A DNA stretch of 64,000 nucleotides from Cymbomonas tetramitiformis (GCA_001247695.2 LGRX02027796.1:1-64000), one strand, 5' to 3'. Shown: positions 1 through 9,398, counted from the stretch's first letter. Notes: generated by a model not told the origin, from the sequence alone. Program-made: numbers and translations.

Positions 1-1500
1 GCGAAACAGGTTTCCTGGAAAAAAGTGACATCAACAGGCCACACCGCAGGAGCTGTCCCTCAAAAATTATGCCGTTGGAAATTTTCCAAAAACTTTCTGC
101 CCATGTCAGCAGTCCTACCCCGGATTGTGTCGAGCGCTCGCGCTTTACCGGCCAATCATGATACGATAGCATCTGAGGGATACCGACCTCAGCATCAGCA
201 GTCCTACCCCGGATTGTCTCGACCGATCGCTCGTAGCCGACAACGAGAGTTTAACAATTCACAATTATACCACAAAGATATGCGGAATTTCCAATTATGA
301 ATTTGTCGCAACACTACCACTTTCATACGAGGAAAACAGAATCCGCTTGCATTATATACTGCTAAGACCGCTGAACTGAGCGCCCCGTAAGTCACTCTTC
401 AGCGACCGTTGTGTTTGGAATAATCCCGTCTACCAAACACAACGTAACTTTGCATATGCATTCTAAAGTATGTTAGGAACCTCATATTTCTTGCGCGCGC
501 AAGATCCGTTCAGATTCTAGGAGTCTGGACGCGGCGCGTTAGAGGGGTGGATGATTTTGTCATTCGTCGAGTCCGCTGACTCGACTCACGCGCAGCAGCG
601 ACGCATAATGCACAGCATGGCTTTATCACGCATATCTCATATGCATATACAACATATTTTGAGCATCTGACACTGCACTGACAGCTCTGGCGGAAACGCG
701 GATGTCATTTGCGTCCACGTTTCCGCTAGGATTTCTTCCCTCATTCGCGCGCTCGCTTGCAAGCGAGCATGCGCATCGCGTGAGGGAATTGTTTGCAAAA
801 ATAGCACCTGGTGTGTGTTATCTTTCCGAAATAAATTGGACAGACTCGTCAGTCAACCATACATCTCACTGTAGGCTGGCGCGTTCATCCGGGTATAGCG
901 AACGGAATTTTGAGTTTCTAAAACCCCCAATAGTTGCGATTGCGGGTATCATTCTACGTGATGCGCGTATCGATAAACTTAGTAGGAATATGTGATAATA
1001 TTCAATAGGAAATTCTTGCTTAGATTAATACATGATCTTAAGAAGTAATCTTGTTTTGGCTCGACAGGGGCACACTGCGGGGGAAACGTTCCGTGTTATT
1101 CTTAAAATTGCATATTTAACAAATGACATTTGAACACTCACCACTGCAAAAACGGACAGATTTTGCAAAAACGGTCACGATTCTGCAAAAGCCGACACTG
1201 GAAAACTCTCGAGCGTGTTTGACCTCATCATTATGCCATGACACCATTCGGGTGTCATCGTCATCGTCATCGATTATGGGGTGGGGATGGGGTCCGATTC
1301 TCTTTCTGTGTGGCGATTTTATTGAAAGGAATTTTCGCGAATTCCTCCGTTCAACACGACACCCTGAATGCAATTCAAATAATCGTTTGTCCGATTTGTT
1401 TTTCATAATTTGTTATCCTTGCTATTCCTGTCCATACAAATTTGGTCATCTGAAAATTTTCTGTGAATTTTGTGGATTTCTGCGAATTTTCACGACAGAA
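1..1500. other. Left-edge stretch without a recognisable gene
   Basis: I see no convincing coding region here. The open frames are short, lack known motifs and overlap on both strands. A short GTCATC microsatellite lies near 1250-1272. The stretch is probably host intergenic or decayed mobile-element DNA. Confidence 0.5.
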
Positions 1501-1600
1501 ATGAGCGTTGCGCTCATGTTTGTCGCAGGTGCGACATAAATGAGCGCAACGCTCATTTATGTCGCACGGTATAATTGCAGTTTTGTCGCACGGTGCGACA
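1501..1600. repeat. Cluster of hairpin-forming inverted repeats
   Basis: Three nested inverted repeats follow one another. 1501-1517 has arms ATGAGCG/CGCTCAT. 1529-1567 is a perfect 18-bp stem with a 3-nt loop that uses the same ATGAGCG core. 1584-1600 has TGTCGCA/TGCGACA arms. All use the words ATGAGCG and GTCGCA, so they look like copies of one palindromic unit. Function is unknown; a transposon end, a terminator or a cruciform site are possible. Confidence 0.7.
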
Positions 1601-1619
1601 AATAAAATAACCTTGCGAC

Positions 1620-1839
1620 AAAAATGAAGTGCTACCGAGGCCATACGCTGTAAATCTCTAATTGTGCATCCGATTTTCTTTCGAGCGGTTTGTTTTGTAC
1701 GAGCCATGCAATAATGAAATAAATGACACCCCGACATGCATTTATAGGGATGCAGATACGCACCTCCCTCACGCCCGGCAGCCACAGCCTGTGCCTTAGC
1801 AGTGGGCTTTCTGACTCTTGATAATCTCCCAGTAGACAT
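1620..1839 (-). pseudogene. Fragment with an exact histone-H3-tail-like N-terminus
   Basis: On the minus strand an ATG at 1707 opens with MARTKQTARK, identical to the first ten residues of canonical histone H3 including Met. It does not continue as H3: the next residues (KIGCTIRDLQR) are only faintly like the H3 C-terminal KRVTI.PKDIQLAR segment, and no histone-fold core is present. The frame is open upstream to an ATG at 1839, giving a basic N-terminal stretch of no recognised family. Downstream the frame runs into the hairpin cluster, so it is unlikely to be coding there. It could be a decayed, internally deleted H3 gene, an H3-tail mimic, or chance. Confidence in function is low. Confidence 0.3.
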
Positions 1840-1920
1840 GTCTAAAATTATGAATTATTTTAATATTTTCCTAGTATATATATAGATAAAGAAATCTATG
1901 AATATATCTACTACCATACT

Positions 1921-2232
1921 CACGTGTGACAATCGTATACGATTGTCAAGCTTCGACCGTACGGTTAATCATATTCATATGTGCACGAGTAGTGACAAAC
2001 TCTTCGCGAATATCCAGGCAGGGTTATACGACATGCAATAGGATACACGATCTCGGCGCTAAGTTCGGCTCTCTCTCACGTGTGACAATCGTATACGATT
2101 GTCAAGCTTCGACCGTACGGTTAATCATATTCATATGTGCACGAGTAGTGACAAACTCTTCGCGAATATCCAGGCAGGGTTATACGACATGCAATAGGAT
2201 ACACGATCTCGGCGCTAAGTTCGGCTCTCTCT
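1921..2232. repeat. Exact 156-bp tandem duplication with a 20-bp palindrome
   Basis: Two head-to-tail copies (1921-2076 and 2077-2232) appear identical. Each opens with CACGTGT and the perfect palindrome GACAATCGTATACGATTGTC. The duplication ends two bases before the LTR at 2234. Confidence 0.85.
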
Positions 2233-2233
2233 C

Positions 2234-2925
2234 TGTGCCCGGAGGCACAGCGTGAGCCGATATGCCTATGCGTCTATATGTGTGTCATCGGGGGTAATCT
2301 GGGATTGGCACGATGACAGTGAAATTGGGCTTGAAATCACGATGAGAATGAATACCAGATGTCCGGGGTATGACACTATGACACTATGACACTATGACAG
2401 TATGACACTATGACACTATAGTAGTATGACAGTACTGTGGGGGGTGTCATCGTGGCACTCAGTCAGACCCTCGAAGAATGGTCAGATTCGCATCGGGGTT
2501 GAAAAGACAATGAAATCGAATATCAGATGTCGGGGCTATGACAGTATGACAGTATGACACTATGACAGTATGACAGTATGACAGTACAGTAGTATGACAG
2601 TACTGTGGGGCAGTCATCGTGTCAGTCTGTCGATATAGCATCTGAATCGAGAATGACGAATCGGAATTAGAAATGAGATCGGATCGGGAATTGAACGTTG
2701 AGCCGAAGTGTGACATCGGCTCTCGAGTGGTTGACCCTGCAACCTGAGTGACGAGTGAATAAGTGGAGCACTTGAGAAGTGTTTAGCCTTCAGAACTCGG
2801 AACCGAATTATCGTTTGTACCTCAATCTGGCCCTGATCCAGTATATTATAAAATCCGAATTGTGTACCTTTGCACGTTCAATCAAAAACATATTTCCGAG
2901 CATCTGTCGTAGTGCCCCTGGCACA
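2234..2925 (+). repeat. LTR of a Ty3/gypsy element (copy A)
   Basis: Starts TGTGCC and ends GGCACA, a 6-bp terminal inverted repeat with TG..CA ends. It is followed by TT and TGGTATC, resembling a tRNA-iMet primer-binding site (2928 on). It aligns over its whole length with 51552-52228, the LTR of the large Ty3/gypsy element, with scattered differences. Inside are 8-bp TATGACAG/TATGACAC repeats (about 2371-2600) and a TATA-like TATATTATAAAA near 2840. Confidence 0.75.
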
Positions 2926-3535
2926 TTTGGTATCTTGCGTTACTTTGAACGCCTCCGTTGCGTTCAACCACGGACCTGTTAAAACTTACGGAATACTGCA
3001 GGGGAGAGGCTGTACTTTTGGCTACCTTTGCGCAATTTCTACGTCAGAAAAACCATTTTTTTTTGTAGAAGGACTCCTGTAAATACCTCCAAAAGTCACT
3101 AAAAAGCAGTATCCGGCTCCCTTAACACTGGGGGCTCAAAACGGCTTTTCGACCCAAGCATGCCTGACAAGATCTTAAAACCAAACTTCGTCTGAGGCCA
3201 GTTCCGACCGATTTCGAGCAGTAAGGTTGGATACTAGGGTCTATCATGGCCTCGTTCCAGGCATGCAACTAGTTACAGACCCCTAAAAGCAGCAAAAACA
3301 GCCAAAAACAGCAGTTTTAGCCAGTTTTCAGCCTACCCCAAAACCTTCCACAGTAGCCCCCACCACCAAAAACTCCTTCCTTAGACCCCATAGGACAGCC
3401 TAGAAACCCCTGATACCGCCCTCACGGCCATCAGCAGCGGGGAAAGCTCCTCCAAACAGCGCTTTCAGCAGCTTCTGGACGTTTCTGGCAGTTCTTCAGC
3501 ACCTTCTGGTATCCTCCAGCAGTACCCTGACTGGA
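2926..3535 (+). mobile_element. Leader remnant of Ty3/gypsy copy A
   Basis: Continues the similarity to 52229-52850 (5' leader of the Ty3/gypsy element), including the shared stretch rich in CAGCCAAAAACAGC and CCCCCACCACC. Similarity stops near 3535, where a LINE reading frame begins. Copy A is therefore a truncated 5' end, probably interrupted by the 5'-truncated LINE. Confidence 0.65.
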
Positions 3536-5851
3536 GCATTTTCGCCACTGACGCCAGACCAAAAAGAGTACTCCCTCCACTCTACAATACTGGGAAAGTT
3601 CAGGTATGGACTACACTTAGGCCTCTACACCGCGGGTGAAATAGATGACTTCAACAAAGTAATAGGTGGGGCCACAAAGAACATACAAGGCCTGCCCCGT
3701 AACGGAACACCGAACATTTTCACCACACAGGAAAAGGAAAGGTTCGGCTTGGGCATGGTGCCACTCCAGGCAGTCTACGCCCAGGCAATTTGGAGCGGAC
3801 TGCTGGAGGCCATGCACAGTGAGGAGGACAGAGGAGCTGTACGGGGCCCGGTGTGGAGGCAAATAAACCTGAAGTCAAGACTCAGAATGTCCCACGTCAG
3901 CAGGTCCACCAGAGGACTGATAGAATACCACTGCACCACACGCATGAATTGCACAGACCTTGACAAACTCTGGGGGGGGCACCAGACAAAACACAACACA
4001 CTAAGAAAACTCAATGCCCTACTTAGATACAACATTACGCCCCAAGGAACAGAAGGGATGCTCAAACAACTCCAGACCCCAGTACCAAAGATAATGGAGC
4101 AGCTAAAAGGGGCGACCAGAAGGAAGTCTGACAAAGAGATGGAAGGAACCACGAGAAAAACAAAAGCAGGCAAAATGGTGGATGGGGACCTGCCGGCGCC
4201 TCCGGACTGGCAAGCGATGTGCACAGACCAAACCGCCAAGCTCACAATACCCAAGGACACGCCGACTGCGATAAATTTCACGACGTGTCTCAAACTATTC
4301 ACGCATTTCCCGGACCTAGCCTTCCTTACCACCCGAGATGGCCAACACGCGATTAGTCAGGTGAACGTCAGGGAACAATGCACAGATGCAACCCTCAGCG
4401 CAGACCGCAGTGCCATAGCAAAAGGCCTGGCACACCTATACCCATACCTTTGCGAAGCCCAGCCGAGGAACATAGCGAAGCCAGGGGACTTCTATGACAG
4501 CCTCACAAACCGACGACTGAAGCAACAATACAGGAGCATGCCCAGTGAGGGGCCGCTGGACCCCCACACAATGCGAACCAACCTCCCGCGCCTCAACCCG
4601 GAACGGCTACGGGCTAAAATGACGGAATGGGAGGCGAAACTAGTCCCCAGAGAAGAAATTCATAGGCAACTCTCCCTGCACCCGCTTACAAGAATTAACG
4701 AGATAGAAACCACCGGTCAAACGTGGGGGGAGGAGCAGGAGGTCTCACAAGACCTCCACGCAGACCTACAAACTAAGTGGATAGATGAGGTAGACCCCAT
4801 GGCGGAAAAAATGGAGGCAGATAGCTTTGAGAAGGGCCAAACGATAGACAAGCCGAAAGAAATTGTGGCAATGAGGACCCTACTCATTGACCCAACGGAC
4901 CCCCACTCCCAGGTGACACAGTACAGAACCCAGTGGAGGCACCCAGCAGGGGAAGACTCCTACTCGTGGAGTACAAGAGAAACCATAACCGACTTCTTAA
5001 AACTAGCTAAGCGAAGGGGCCAAAGTGCGACCACCTTCCCAACCCTGACAAGAAGGCTGCGAGCCAGGGGCTCCCGAGTGACCCACCCCAGAGGTCTCAG
5101 GGAGATACTGGCCGGAAGGCCTCACCTGGGACAGGCCTGGCCCACACTACATGCGGGAAACCTCACCCTGGACCCGACGGAAACCAACCCGGAGCAGGAC
5201 ATTGCGGACAACAGAGAACACCACTGCCAACTGCGGATGGAAGGGGACCTCGCCCACAGCTACCACAGAAACGGGAAGTACATAGGCACCCTTACAAAAG
5301 AGAAGCTTCTCAGGCTACATGAAAGGTACACCCAAGCAGTGGGTACCACACACCACCAAACCCCGCACCAACGCACGCTACGCACTGAGATGTGGGAGGA
5401 CCATAAAATACAAGTCTCCACATTTGAGGAAGAAGTAGGGCACCTACTTATTAGATACTCAAGCAAAGAAGAAAAGGAGGAAAGGAAAAAGAACCTACAA
5501 AACCACTGGACATTCCCCGCCCAGATGCAAAGGGCACTACAACAGGCATTCGGACTCAACACTGAACTATTCGCCTCACCCCTCAATGTCCACCACAACA
5601 CCACGAATTACTACGCCAAGTATGACAGAGACAAGGTGTTCGGGGCCAGAGGCTCAGCCTGGACTGCAAACTGGATGAAACTGGGGGCCTACCAGTTCAA
5701 CCCAGAATACACGCCACAGGACCTCAAAAAGGCACTGGACTTTGCCATTGCAGCCACCACCACACAGGACCCGGTATTCGGGGTCGGAATATACCCGACG
5801 TATGAAAAAACCCCTATAGGAAACTATACAACGCACATGCAGGGCACCTAG
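3536..5851 (+). pseudogene. LINE ORF2 fragment: post-RT region plus PCIF1-like methyltransferase domain
   Basis: The frame is open from upstream of the first ATG (3749). Its first residues (RYGLHLGLYTAGEIDDFNK, about 3600-3660) are typical of the region just after LINE reverse transcriptase. A long middle part shows no motif I can name. Near the end it reads FASPLN (about 5569), VFGARGS (5638) and FNPEYT (5695), followed by a strand-like GVGIYPTYEKTP. This order matches the PCIF1/CAPAM family (FASPLN, FGS.G, NPPF, IPEW), an RNA m6Am methyltransferase family. The catalytic NPPF is NPEY here, so activity is doubtful. A 1-nt frame change at about 5805-5851 separates it from the RNase H frame. 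Confidence 0.6.
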
Positions 5852-7131
5852 TGCACGAACTGTTTGAAATACCGCAAGGCAAATTCACATTCCTGCCCCC
5901 TGACCACTGGATGGGTGCCACACACCAGCAAGCGAAACAGTGCAACTGGAACCTCAGGGTACTGATTGTTGCCAACAAAGCGGGGTGGCAGGCCCACTGC
6001 GGGGACCCAGATATTGCTGCGGATTGCATAAGAAAGGCACTCACAACTTGCCCGCAGAGCAAGGTCCGCACGACCACAGCCGTCAAACAGCCGGCAAGGG
6101 AGGCGAACCAGCACGACAAGCACGAACCAAACCAAGAAGGGTACACCCTCGGTACCGACTGTATTGTGGACACAAGACCATGGCAGAGATATGAACTCCC
6201 GGAGATTAAGGCAAAGGACATAACGGATGCAATGGGAAGAATGTGCAACACAGGGCCGCACATAAGGAACGACCTCTGCCCCCAGTGCTACAACGTACAG
6301 ACAGAAATTGAAACCTGGTGGGAGGACAGCCACCTCCGTGTGGAAGACGGACCAGCCAAATGGGAACTCCTCCCCGGAAGCAGGGGAGGAAAATGGGACA
6401 TACACCCCCCCACAGTGCAACAGGTGATAGAAGCGAACACCTCACACACCAGACTCAGAAGACAGACTGACGCCCAAATGCTATGGGACAAAGTGGCGAG
6501 GTCAAAAATTGTCAGATACCCCGCCGACTTCTGGCCCGAGCACGAGCCGGGGGTCCAAGGGAGAAGATGGGAACTAACGAGAGACCGGACAGAGGACCCC
6601 AGGAACCTACCCCCGAGTGACACACCAGCCCAACTGACATACCCCTCCCCTCAAAGGGCACACGAAGCGACCTCGTACCTATACACAGACGGCAGCAAGA
6701 GAGAAATTGAGACAGAGGAAGGAGGCAAAGAATGGGCCTCAGGAGCTGCGGTATGGGACCCCAGGTCCGGAGAAGGGGAGGCCCACATGATTAGATGGGA
6801 AGGTGAGGACCAAGAGGTGAACAGAGCCGAGCTTCTTGCCATACAGAAAGCAGTAACGCTCCCGCCGCCACCAAGTGGCGAAGGACTCACCATTTGCACG
6901 GACAGTGCCAACTCCATTAGACAACTGGAGAACATGAGAACAAAACCCCACAGCATGGAACACCACCGGCAAAGAGACCTCCTATATGCCATACTGGTCA
7001 ACATTGAGGCATTGGTAGCAGCGGGGCACACGGTCTCCTTACTGAAAGTCAAGGCACATACAGGAATTGCGGGAAACGAAAAAGCTGACGAAGCAGCCAA
7101 GCAAGCCTGCAACTACATGGGAAGCGTGTAG
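5851..7131 (+). CDS. LINE ORF2 C-terminal part with RNase H
   Basis: 426 codons from a GTG; this is really the continuation of the upstream frame after a frameshift rather than a separate start. The first ~45 residues finish the PCIF1-like domain (HELFEIPQGKFTFLPPDHW). The C-terminal ~150 residues are an RNase HI: YTDGS (about 6680), RAELLAI (6823), CTDSANS (6898) and GNEKADEAA (7075) give the D-E-D-D catalytic set. RNase H removes the RNA strand during target-primed reverse transcription. The last six codons and stop (NYMGSV*) fall inside the provirus terminal repeat, so the natural C-terminus may have been replaced. Confidence 0.75.
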   Translation: MHELFEIPQGKFTFLPPDHWMGATHQQAKQCNWNLRVLIVANKAGWQAHCGDPDIAADCIRKALTTCPQSKVRTTTAVKQPAREANQHDKHEPNQEGYTLGTDCIVDTRPWQRYELPEIKAKDITDAMGRMCNTGPHIRNDLCPQCYNVQTEIETWWEDSHLRVEDGPAKWELLPGSRGGKWDIHPPTVQQVIEANTSHTRLRRQTDAQMLWDKVARSKIVRYPADFWPEHEPGVQGRRWELTRDRTEDPRNLPPSDTPAQLTYPSPQRAHEATSYLYTDGSKREIETEEGGKEWASGAAVWDPRSGEGEAHMIRWEGEDQEVNRAELLAIQKAVTLPPPPSGEGLTICTDSANSIRQLENMRTKPHSMEHHRQRDLLYAILVNIEALVAAGHTVSLLKVKAHTGIAGNEKADEAAKQACNYMGSV

Positions 7132-7226
7132 AGGGGGAGTATCCTTATTAAATACAATTGTATTCCTTAAGTACCTTCTGTATTTTCCCAGGATTTGCCA
7201 GTATTTCGGAACGCTTCCCATGTAGT
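7112..7226. repeat. Fold-back tip of the left terminal repeat
   Basis: ACTACATGGGAAGCG at 7112-7126 is repeated as its exact reverse complement at 7212-7226, 85 bp apart, so the extreme end can fold into a hairpin. The same unit sits inverted at the other end (33331-33444). Confidence 0.8.
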
Positions 7227-7356
7227 GAGCACCTACGGTTATCTATGGCAGATCTTCATAAGCCGACACCGTGATCACCGCCGTACCTGCATCCCACGCC
7301 CGCCTTGCATTGCTCGCTTCCCCAAGCTCGCTAACATATATCTATTGTGTGATTGT

Positions 7357-7405
7357 GTTCCAAAGTAAGGATATATTACTATAGTATTAATCCCCGGTTT
7401 GGAAC
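7357..7405. promoter_or_regulatory. 49-bp GTTCC module (copy 1, left TIR)
   Basis: Bounded by GTTCC and GGAAC, with a central TTACTATAGTATTAAT core. One of eleven modules of exactly 49 bp in the provirus. Confidence 0.75.
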
Positions 7406-7415
7406 ATTAGAATTT

Positions 7416-7500
7416 TCTGGAATTCTGCGACAATATCTGAAATTGTGTTTCTGGAATTCTGCGACAATATCTGAAATTGTGTTTCTGGAAATCTGTGACA
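7416..7500. repeat. 34-bp tandem repeat in the left TIR
   Basis: Two full copies and a partial third of a 34-bp unit beginning TCTGGAATTCTGCGACAATA (starts 7416, 7450, 7484). Mirrored in the right TIR around 33070-33155. Confidence 0.85.
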
Positions 7501-7522
7501 ACCCCGCTCTTGTGTGTTATGT

Positions 7523-7571
7523 GTTCCGATGTGAGATTATATTACTATAGTATTAATCCCCGGTTTGGAAC
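7523..7571. promoter_or_regulatory. 49-bp GTTCC module (copy 2, left TIR)
   Basis: GTTCC...GGAAC ends and the same central TATAGTATTAAT core as copy 1. Paired with 32996-33044 in the right TIR. Confidence 0.75.
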
Positions 7572-7605
7572 ATCCTATGGCAGATCTGCACAAGCCGACA
7601 CCATG

Positions 7606-7658
7606 TGTCATAATTAGAGAAGTAGTATTATAGTAAATATAAGTTTCTGTTTGTGACA
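7606..7658. promoter_or_regulatory. 53-bp TGTCA module (copy 1, left TIR)
   Basis: Bounded by TGTCA and TGACA with a TATAGTAA core; second module family of the provirus. Mirrored at 32909-32961. Confidence 0.7.
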
Positions 7659-7698
7659 CAGTCCGGTGGTACACATCTGGAAATCTGCGAGTTGGCTC

Positions 7699-7722
7699 CG
7701 GGAACAATCTTTGATTGTTCCT
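7699..7722. repeat. GGGAACAATC hairpin (left TIR)
   Basis: GGGAACAATC and GATTGTTCC are separated by TTT, forming a compact stem-loop. Further copies lie at 15899-15920, 32729-32750 and 32846-32867. Confidence 0.7.
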
Positions 7723-7819
7723 TTTATGGTTTGTCATAATTAGAGAAGTAGTTGAAAAAGTGAGGCAATGGTTACCTAAAATATCGGGCGTTTCATGCTT
7801 TTTTTGCGATCGCAATCCT

Positions 7820-7872
7820 TGTCATAAACTGAGAATGGTGTATATAGTAATTTTAAGTTTCTCTTTATGACA
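7820..7872. promoter_or_regulatory. 53-bp TGTCA module (copy 2) overlapping the methyltransferase start
   Basis: The right end TTTATGACA contains the ATG at 7867 that opens the adenine-methyltransferase frame. The cytosine-methyltransferase gene is arranged the same way at 15788-15839. Confidence 0.75.
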
Positions 7873-8616
7873 AAACTTGATTCCTTTTTCTCTTCCGATA
7901 TCTTAATGGCGACCCAGACATTCCACGCAGATTGTTTTGACATTTTACCGAACATTGATAGTAACTCAATTGATTTAATTATTTTAGATTTGCCTTATAA
8001 TCAAACTGCTTGTAAATTTGATAATCAGATTATCGACTTGGATAAATTATGGAAACAATTGAAACGTATCGGTAAACCCCGAACGGCATATGTATTCTTT
8101 TGCACGACTCGGTTCGGACATAAGTTAATATCCAGCAACGAGAAGATGTTTAGATATGATATTGTGTGGCAGAAAACGGTCAGTTCTGGATTTTATCATT
8201 GCAATCAGATGCCACTACGCAGTCATGAGATGCTGTATATATTCTATGATAAGTTACCTACTTATAATCCACAAATGACTGACGGTAAACCGTACACACG
8301 TGTGCCGGGTAGACGCACTGAATTATATACCGGAAACAGTCCGAGAATTAATACAACATCTGATGGTAAACGATTTCCGAAGTCTGTGATAACTATTGCG
8401 AACGGTAATCACAAAAGCAAACACCCGACGGCGAAGCCTTATGGTATATTAGAGTGGATCGTTAAAACTTATTCAAATGAGGATGACTTGATATTAGACC
8501 CATTCATGGGTATCGGTACTGTCGGTACGGTGTGTAGTGATTATGATCGCAGATTTATAGGTATAGAAATAGATCATAAATATTATTCTCAAGCTAATCG
8601 GTTATTAACAAATTGA
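7867..8616 (+). CDS. N6-adenine/N4-cytosine DNA methyltransferase
   Basis: 249 residues from the ATG embedded in the 53-bp module; an in-frame ATG at 7906, just inside the terminal repeat, would give 236. The catalytic motif IV DLPY comes first (residues ~42-45) and the SAM-binding DPFMGIGTVG comes last (~216-225), with KHPTAKP between. This order defines beta-class amino-methyltransferases (PF01555 type). It probably methylates adenine in the viral genome, for self-marking or to shape host chromatin. The start choice is open: the module-embedded ATG is favoured because the other methyltransferase uses the same layout. It is the first gene inside the left repeat and reads inward. Confidence 0.85.
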   Translation: MTKLDSFFSSDILMATQTFHADCFDILPNIDSNSIDLIILDLPYNQTACKFDNQIIDLDKLWKQLKRIGKPRTAYVFFCTTRFGHKLISSNEKMFRYDIVWQKTVSSGFYHCNQMPLRSHEMLYIFYDKLPTYNPQMTDGKPYTRVPGRRTELYTGNSPRINTTSDGKRFPKSVITIANGNHKSKHPTAKPYGILEWIVKTYSNEDDLILDPFMGIGTVGTVCSDYDRRFIGIEIDHKYYSQANRLLTN

Positions 8617-8728
8617 TCATTATATTGGTGTTTGATCTGCAAGCAAGATTAATATGGTCCACAGAGTGTTCTACAAAACAGTTATCAAAGAAATCTGTGG
8701 TGCAAAGGCTACGGGTTCTGAGCTATTT

Positions 8729-9280
8729 CTATGCTACACAGCCAACTAACCAGACAAAGAGTCCCGTCATCATCGCAATAAATTGTGCATAGCAAAAGGC
8801 GGTTATCTCCACCTCATACTTCAGCAGGAACAGGTTGAGTTCCTGGTTGCCGATACACACAGCAAGCTTGCGGGCCACCTTGTCATCGCAATTGTTCCAC
8901 CACCCAATGAAGTCAACTCCGAGGTGGGTGAGTTGAAACACAATTGTAAAGATCACAGTGACAAACAGCACCCTGACGAGAATATGTTTATCCTTGATAG
9001 ACCTCTGCAAGACTGCTGCCTTGCCTTCCGGCTGCATGTTCGTGTTGTCACGGGCCCACTGCTGGGCTAAGTCAGCCTCAGATTCGTCAAAGGTAACCCC
9101 GTTGCCAAAGCCTTGCTTGCTCTTGAAACCCGCATCTACGGCTTGGTACCAACGTGAGTACACTCCGGCTTTCGGACCTCCACGGATTGCATACAACAGT
9201 TTTTTCCCTCCGTGTCCACGGGGGCTTTTCAGACCCTCCGAGGGCTCGCCAGAAGTCTTTGCTGCCGGGGCGGATGCCAT
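8729..9280 (-). CDS. Membrane protein with RNase-H1/viroplasmin-type hybrid-binding domain
   Basis: 183 residues starting at MASAPAAKT; an upstream in-frame ATG (9322) adds a cysteine-rich stretch and is less likely. Residues 27-77 (LLYAIRGGPKAGVYSRW ...) match the small domain shared by RNase H1 N-termini and caulimovirus viroplasmin (PF01693), which binds RNA:DNA hybrids: YA.R.G...GVY..W and a later FDESEAD segment are visible. Two hydrophobic segments follow (about 100-123 and 160-182), so the domain would be membrane-anchored. No RNase H catalytic domain is attached. It is the last of three leftward genes whose composition differs from the rest of the provirus. CGCAG lies directly upstream of the start region, as at a splice acceptor. 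The role is unknown; recruiting hybrids or nucleic acid to a membrane is inference. Confidence 0.6.
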   Translation of the reverse strand: MASAPAAKTSGEPSEGLKSPRGHGGKKLLYAIRGGPKAGVYSRWYQAVDAGFKSKQGFGNGVTFDESEADLAQQWARDNTNMQPEGKAAVLQRSIKDKHILVRVLFVTVIFTIVFQLTHLGVDFIGWWNNCDDKVARKLAVCIGNQELNLFLLKYEVEITAFCYAQFIAMMTGLFVWLVGCVA

Positions 9281-9398
9281 ATCTGCGATAAGCAAACAAG
9301 ACACATACACACACACATACACAGCAGGTTACTATAGAGTGCTCTATTATAAAAGCAAATATCGAATAATTCTATAGTGTAAAGGCTACTAAGTCTGT

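Larger units (their letters stand above)
3536..7131 (+). mobile_element. 5'-truncated LINE (non-LTR retrotransposon)
   Basis: Two rightward reading frames together encode the part of a LINE ORF2 downstream of the reverse transcriptase: a thumb/post-RT region, a PCIF1-like domain and a C-terminal RNase H. No RT catalytic motif is present, so the copy is 5'-truncated as is usual for LINEs. Its last codons lie in the outermost bases of the provirus inverted repeat, so its true 3' end is lost or hidden. Confidence 0.75.
7110..7905 (+). repeat. Left terminal inverted repeat of the provirus
   Basis: Reads as the reverse complement of 32636-33446, with small substitutions and indels. It contains, outside to inside: a 115-bp fold-back tip, a 49-bp module (7357), a 34-bp tandem repeat (7416), a second 49-bp module (7523), a 53-bp module (7606), a GGGAACAATC hairpin (7699), a truncated 53-bp module (7732) and a full one (7820). 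Identity stops at 7905, one base before the ATG at 7906. Confidence 0.9.

Noticed and set aside
1375..1839. A complete 154-residue gene
   Set aside because: The C-terminal half runs through hairpin repeats and has no coding character; only the H3-tail-like part is noteworthy.
2371..2610. Independent microsatellite locus of TATGACAG units
   Set aside because: It is an internal part of the LTR, since the same array occurs at the equivalent place in copy B.
3775..4332. Leftward open frame of 185 codons opposite the LINE
   Set aside because: Antisense shadow of the LINE ORF2, with no motif of its own.
8729..9280. Full RNase H enzyme
   Set aside because: Only the small hybrid-binding domain is visible. 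There is no D-E-D-D catalytic domain, and two membrane segments follow instead.
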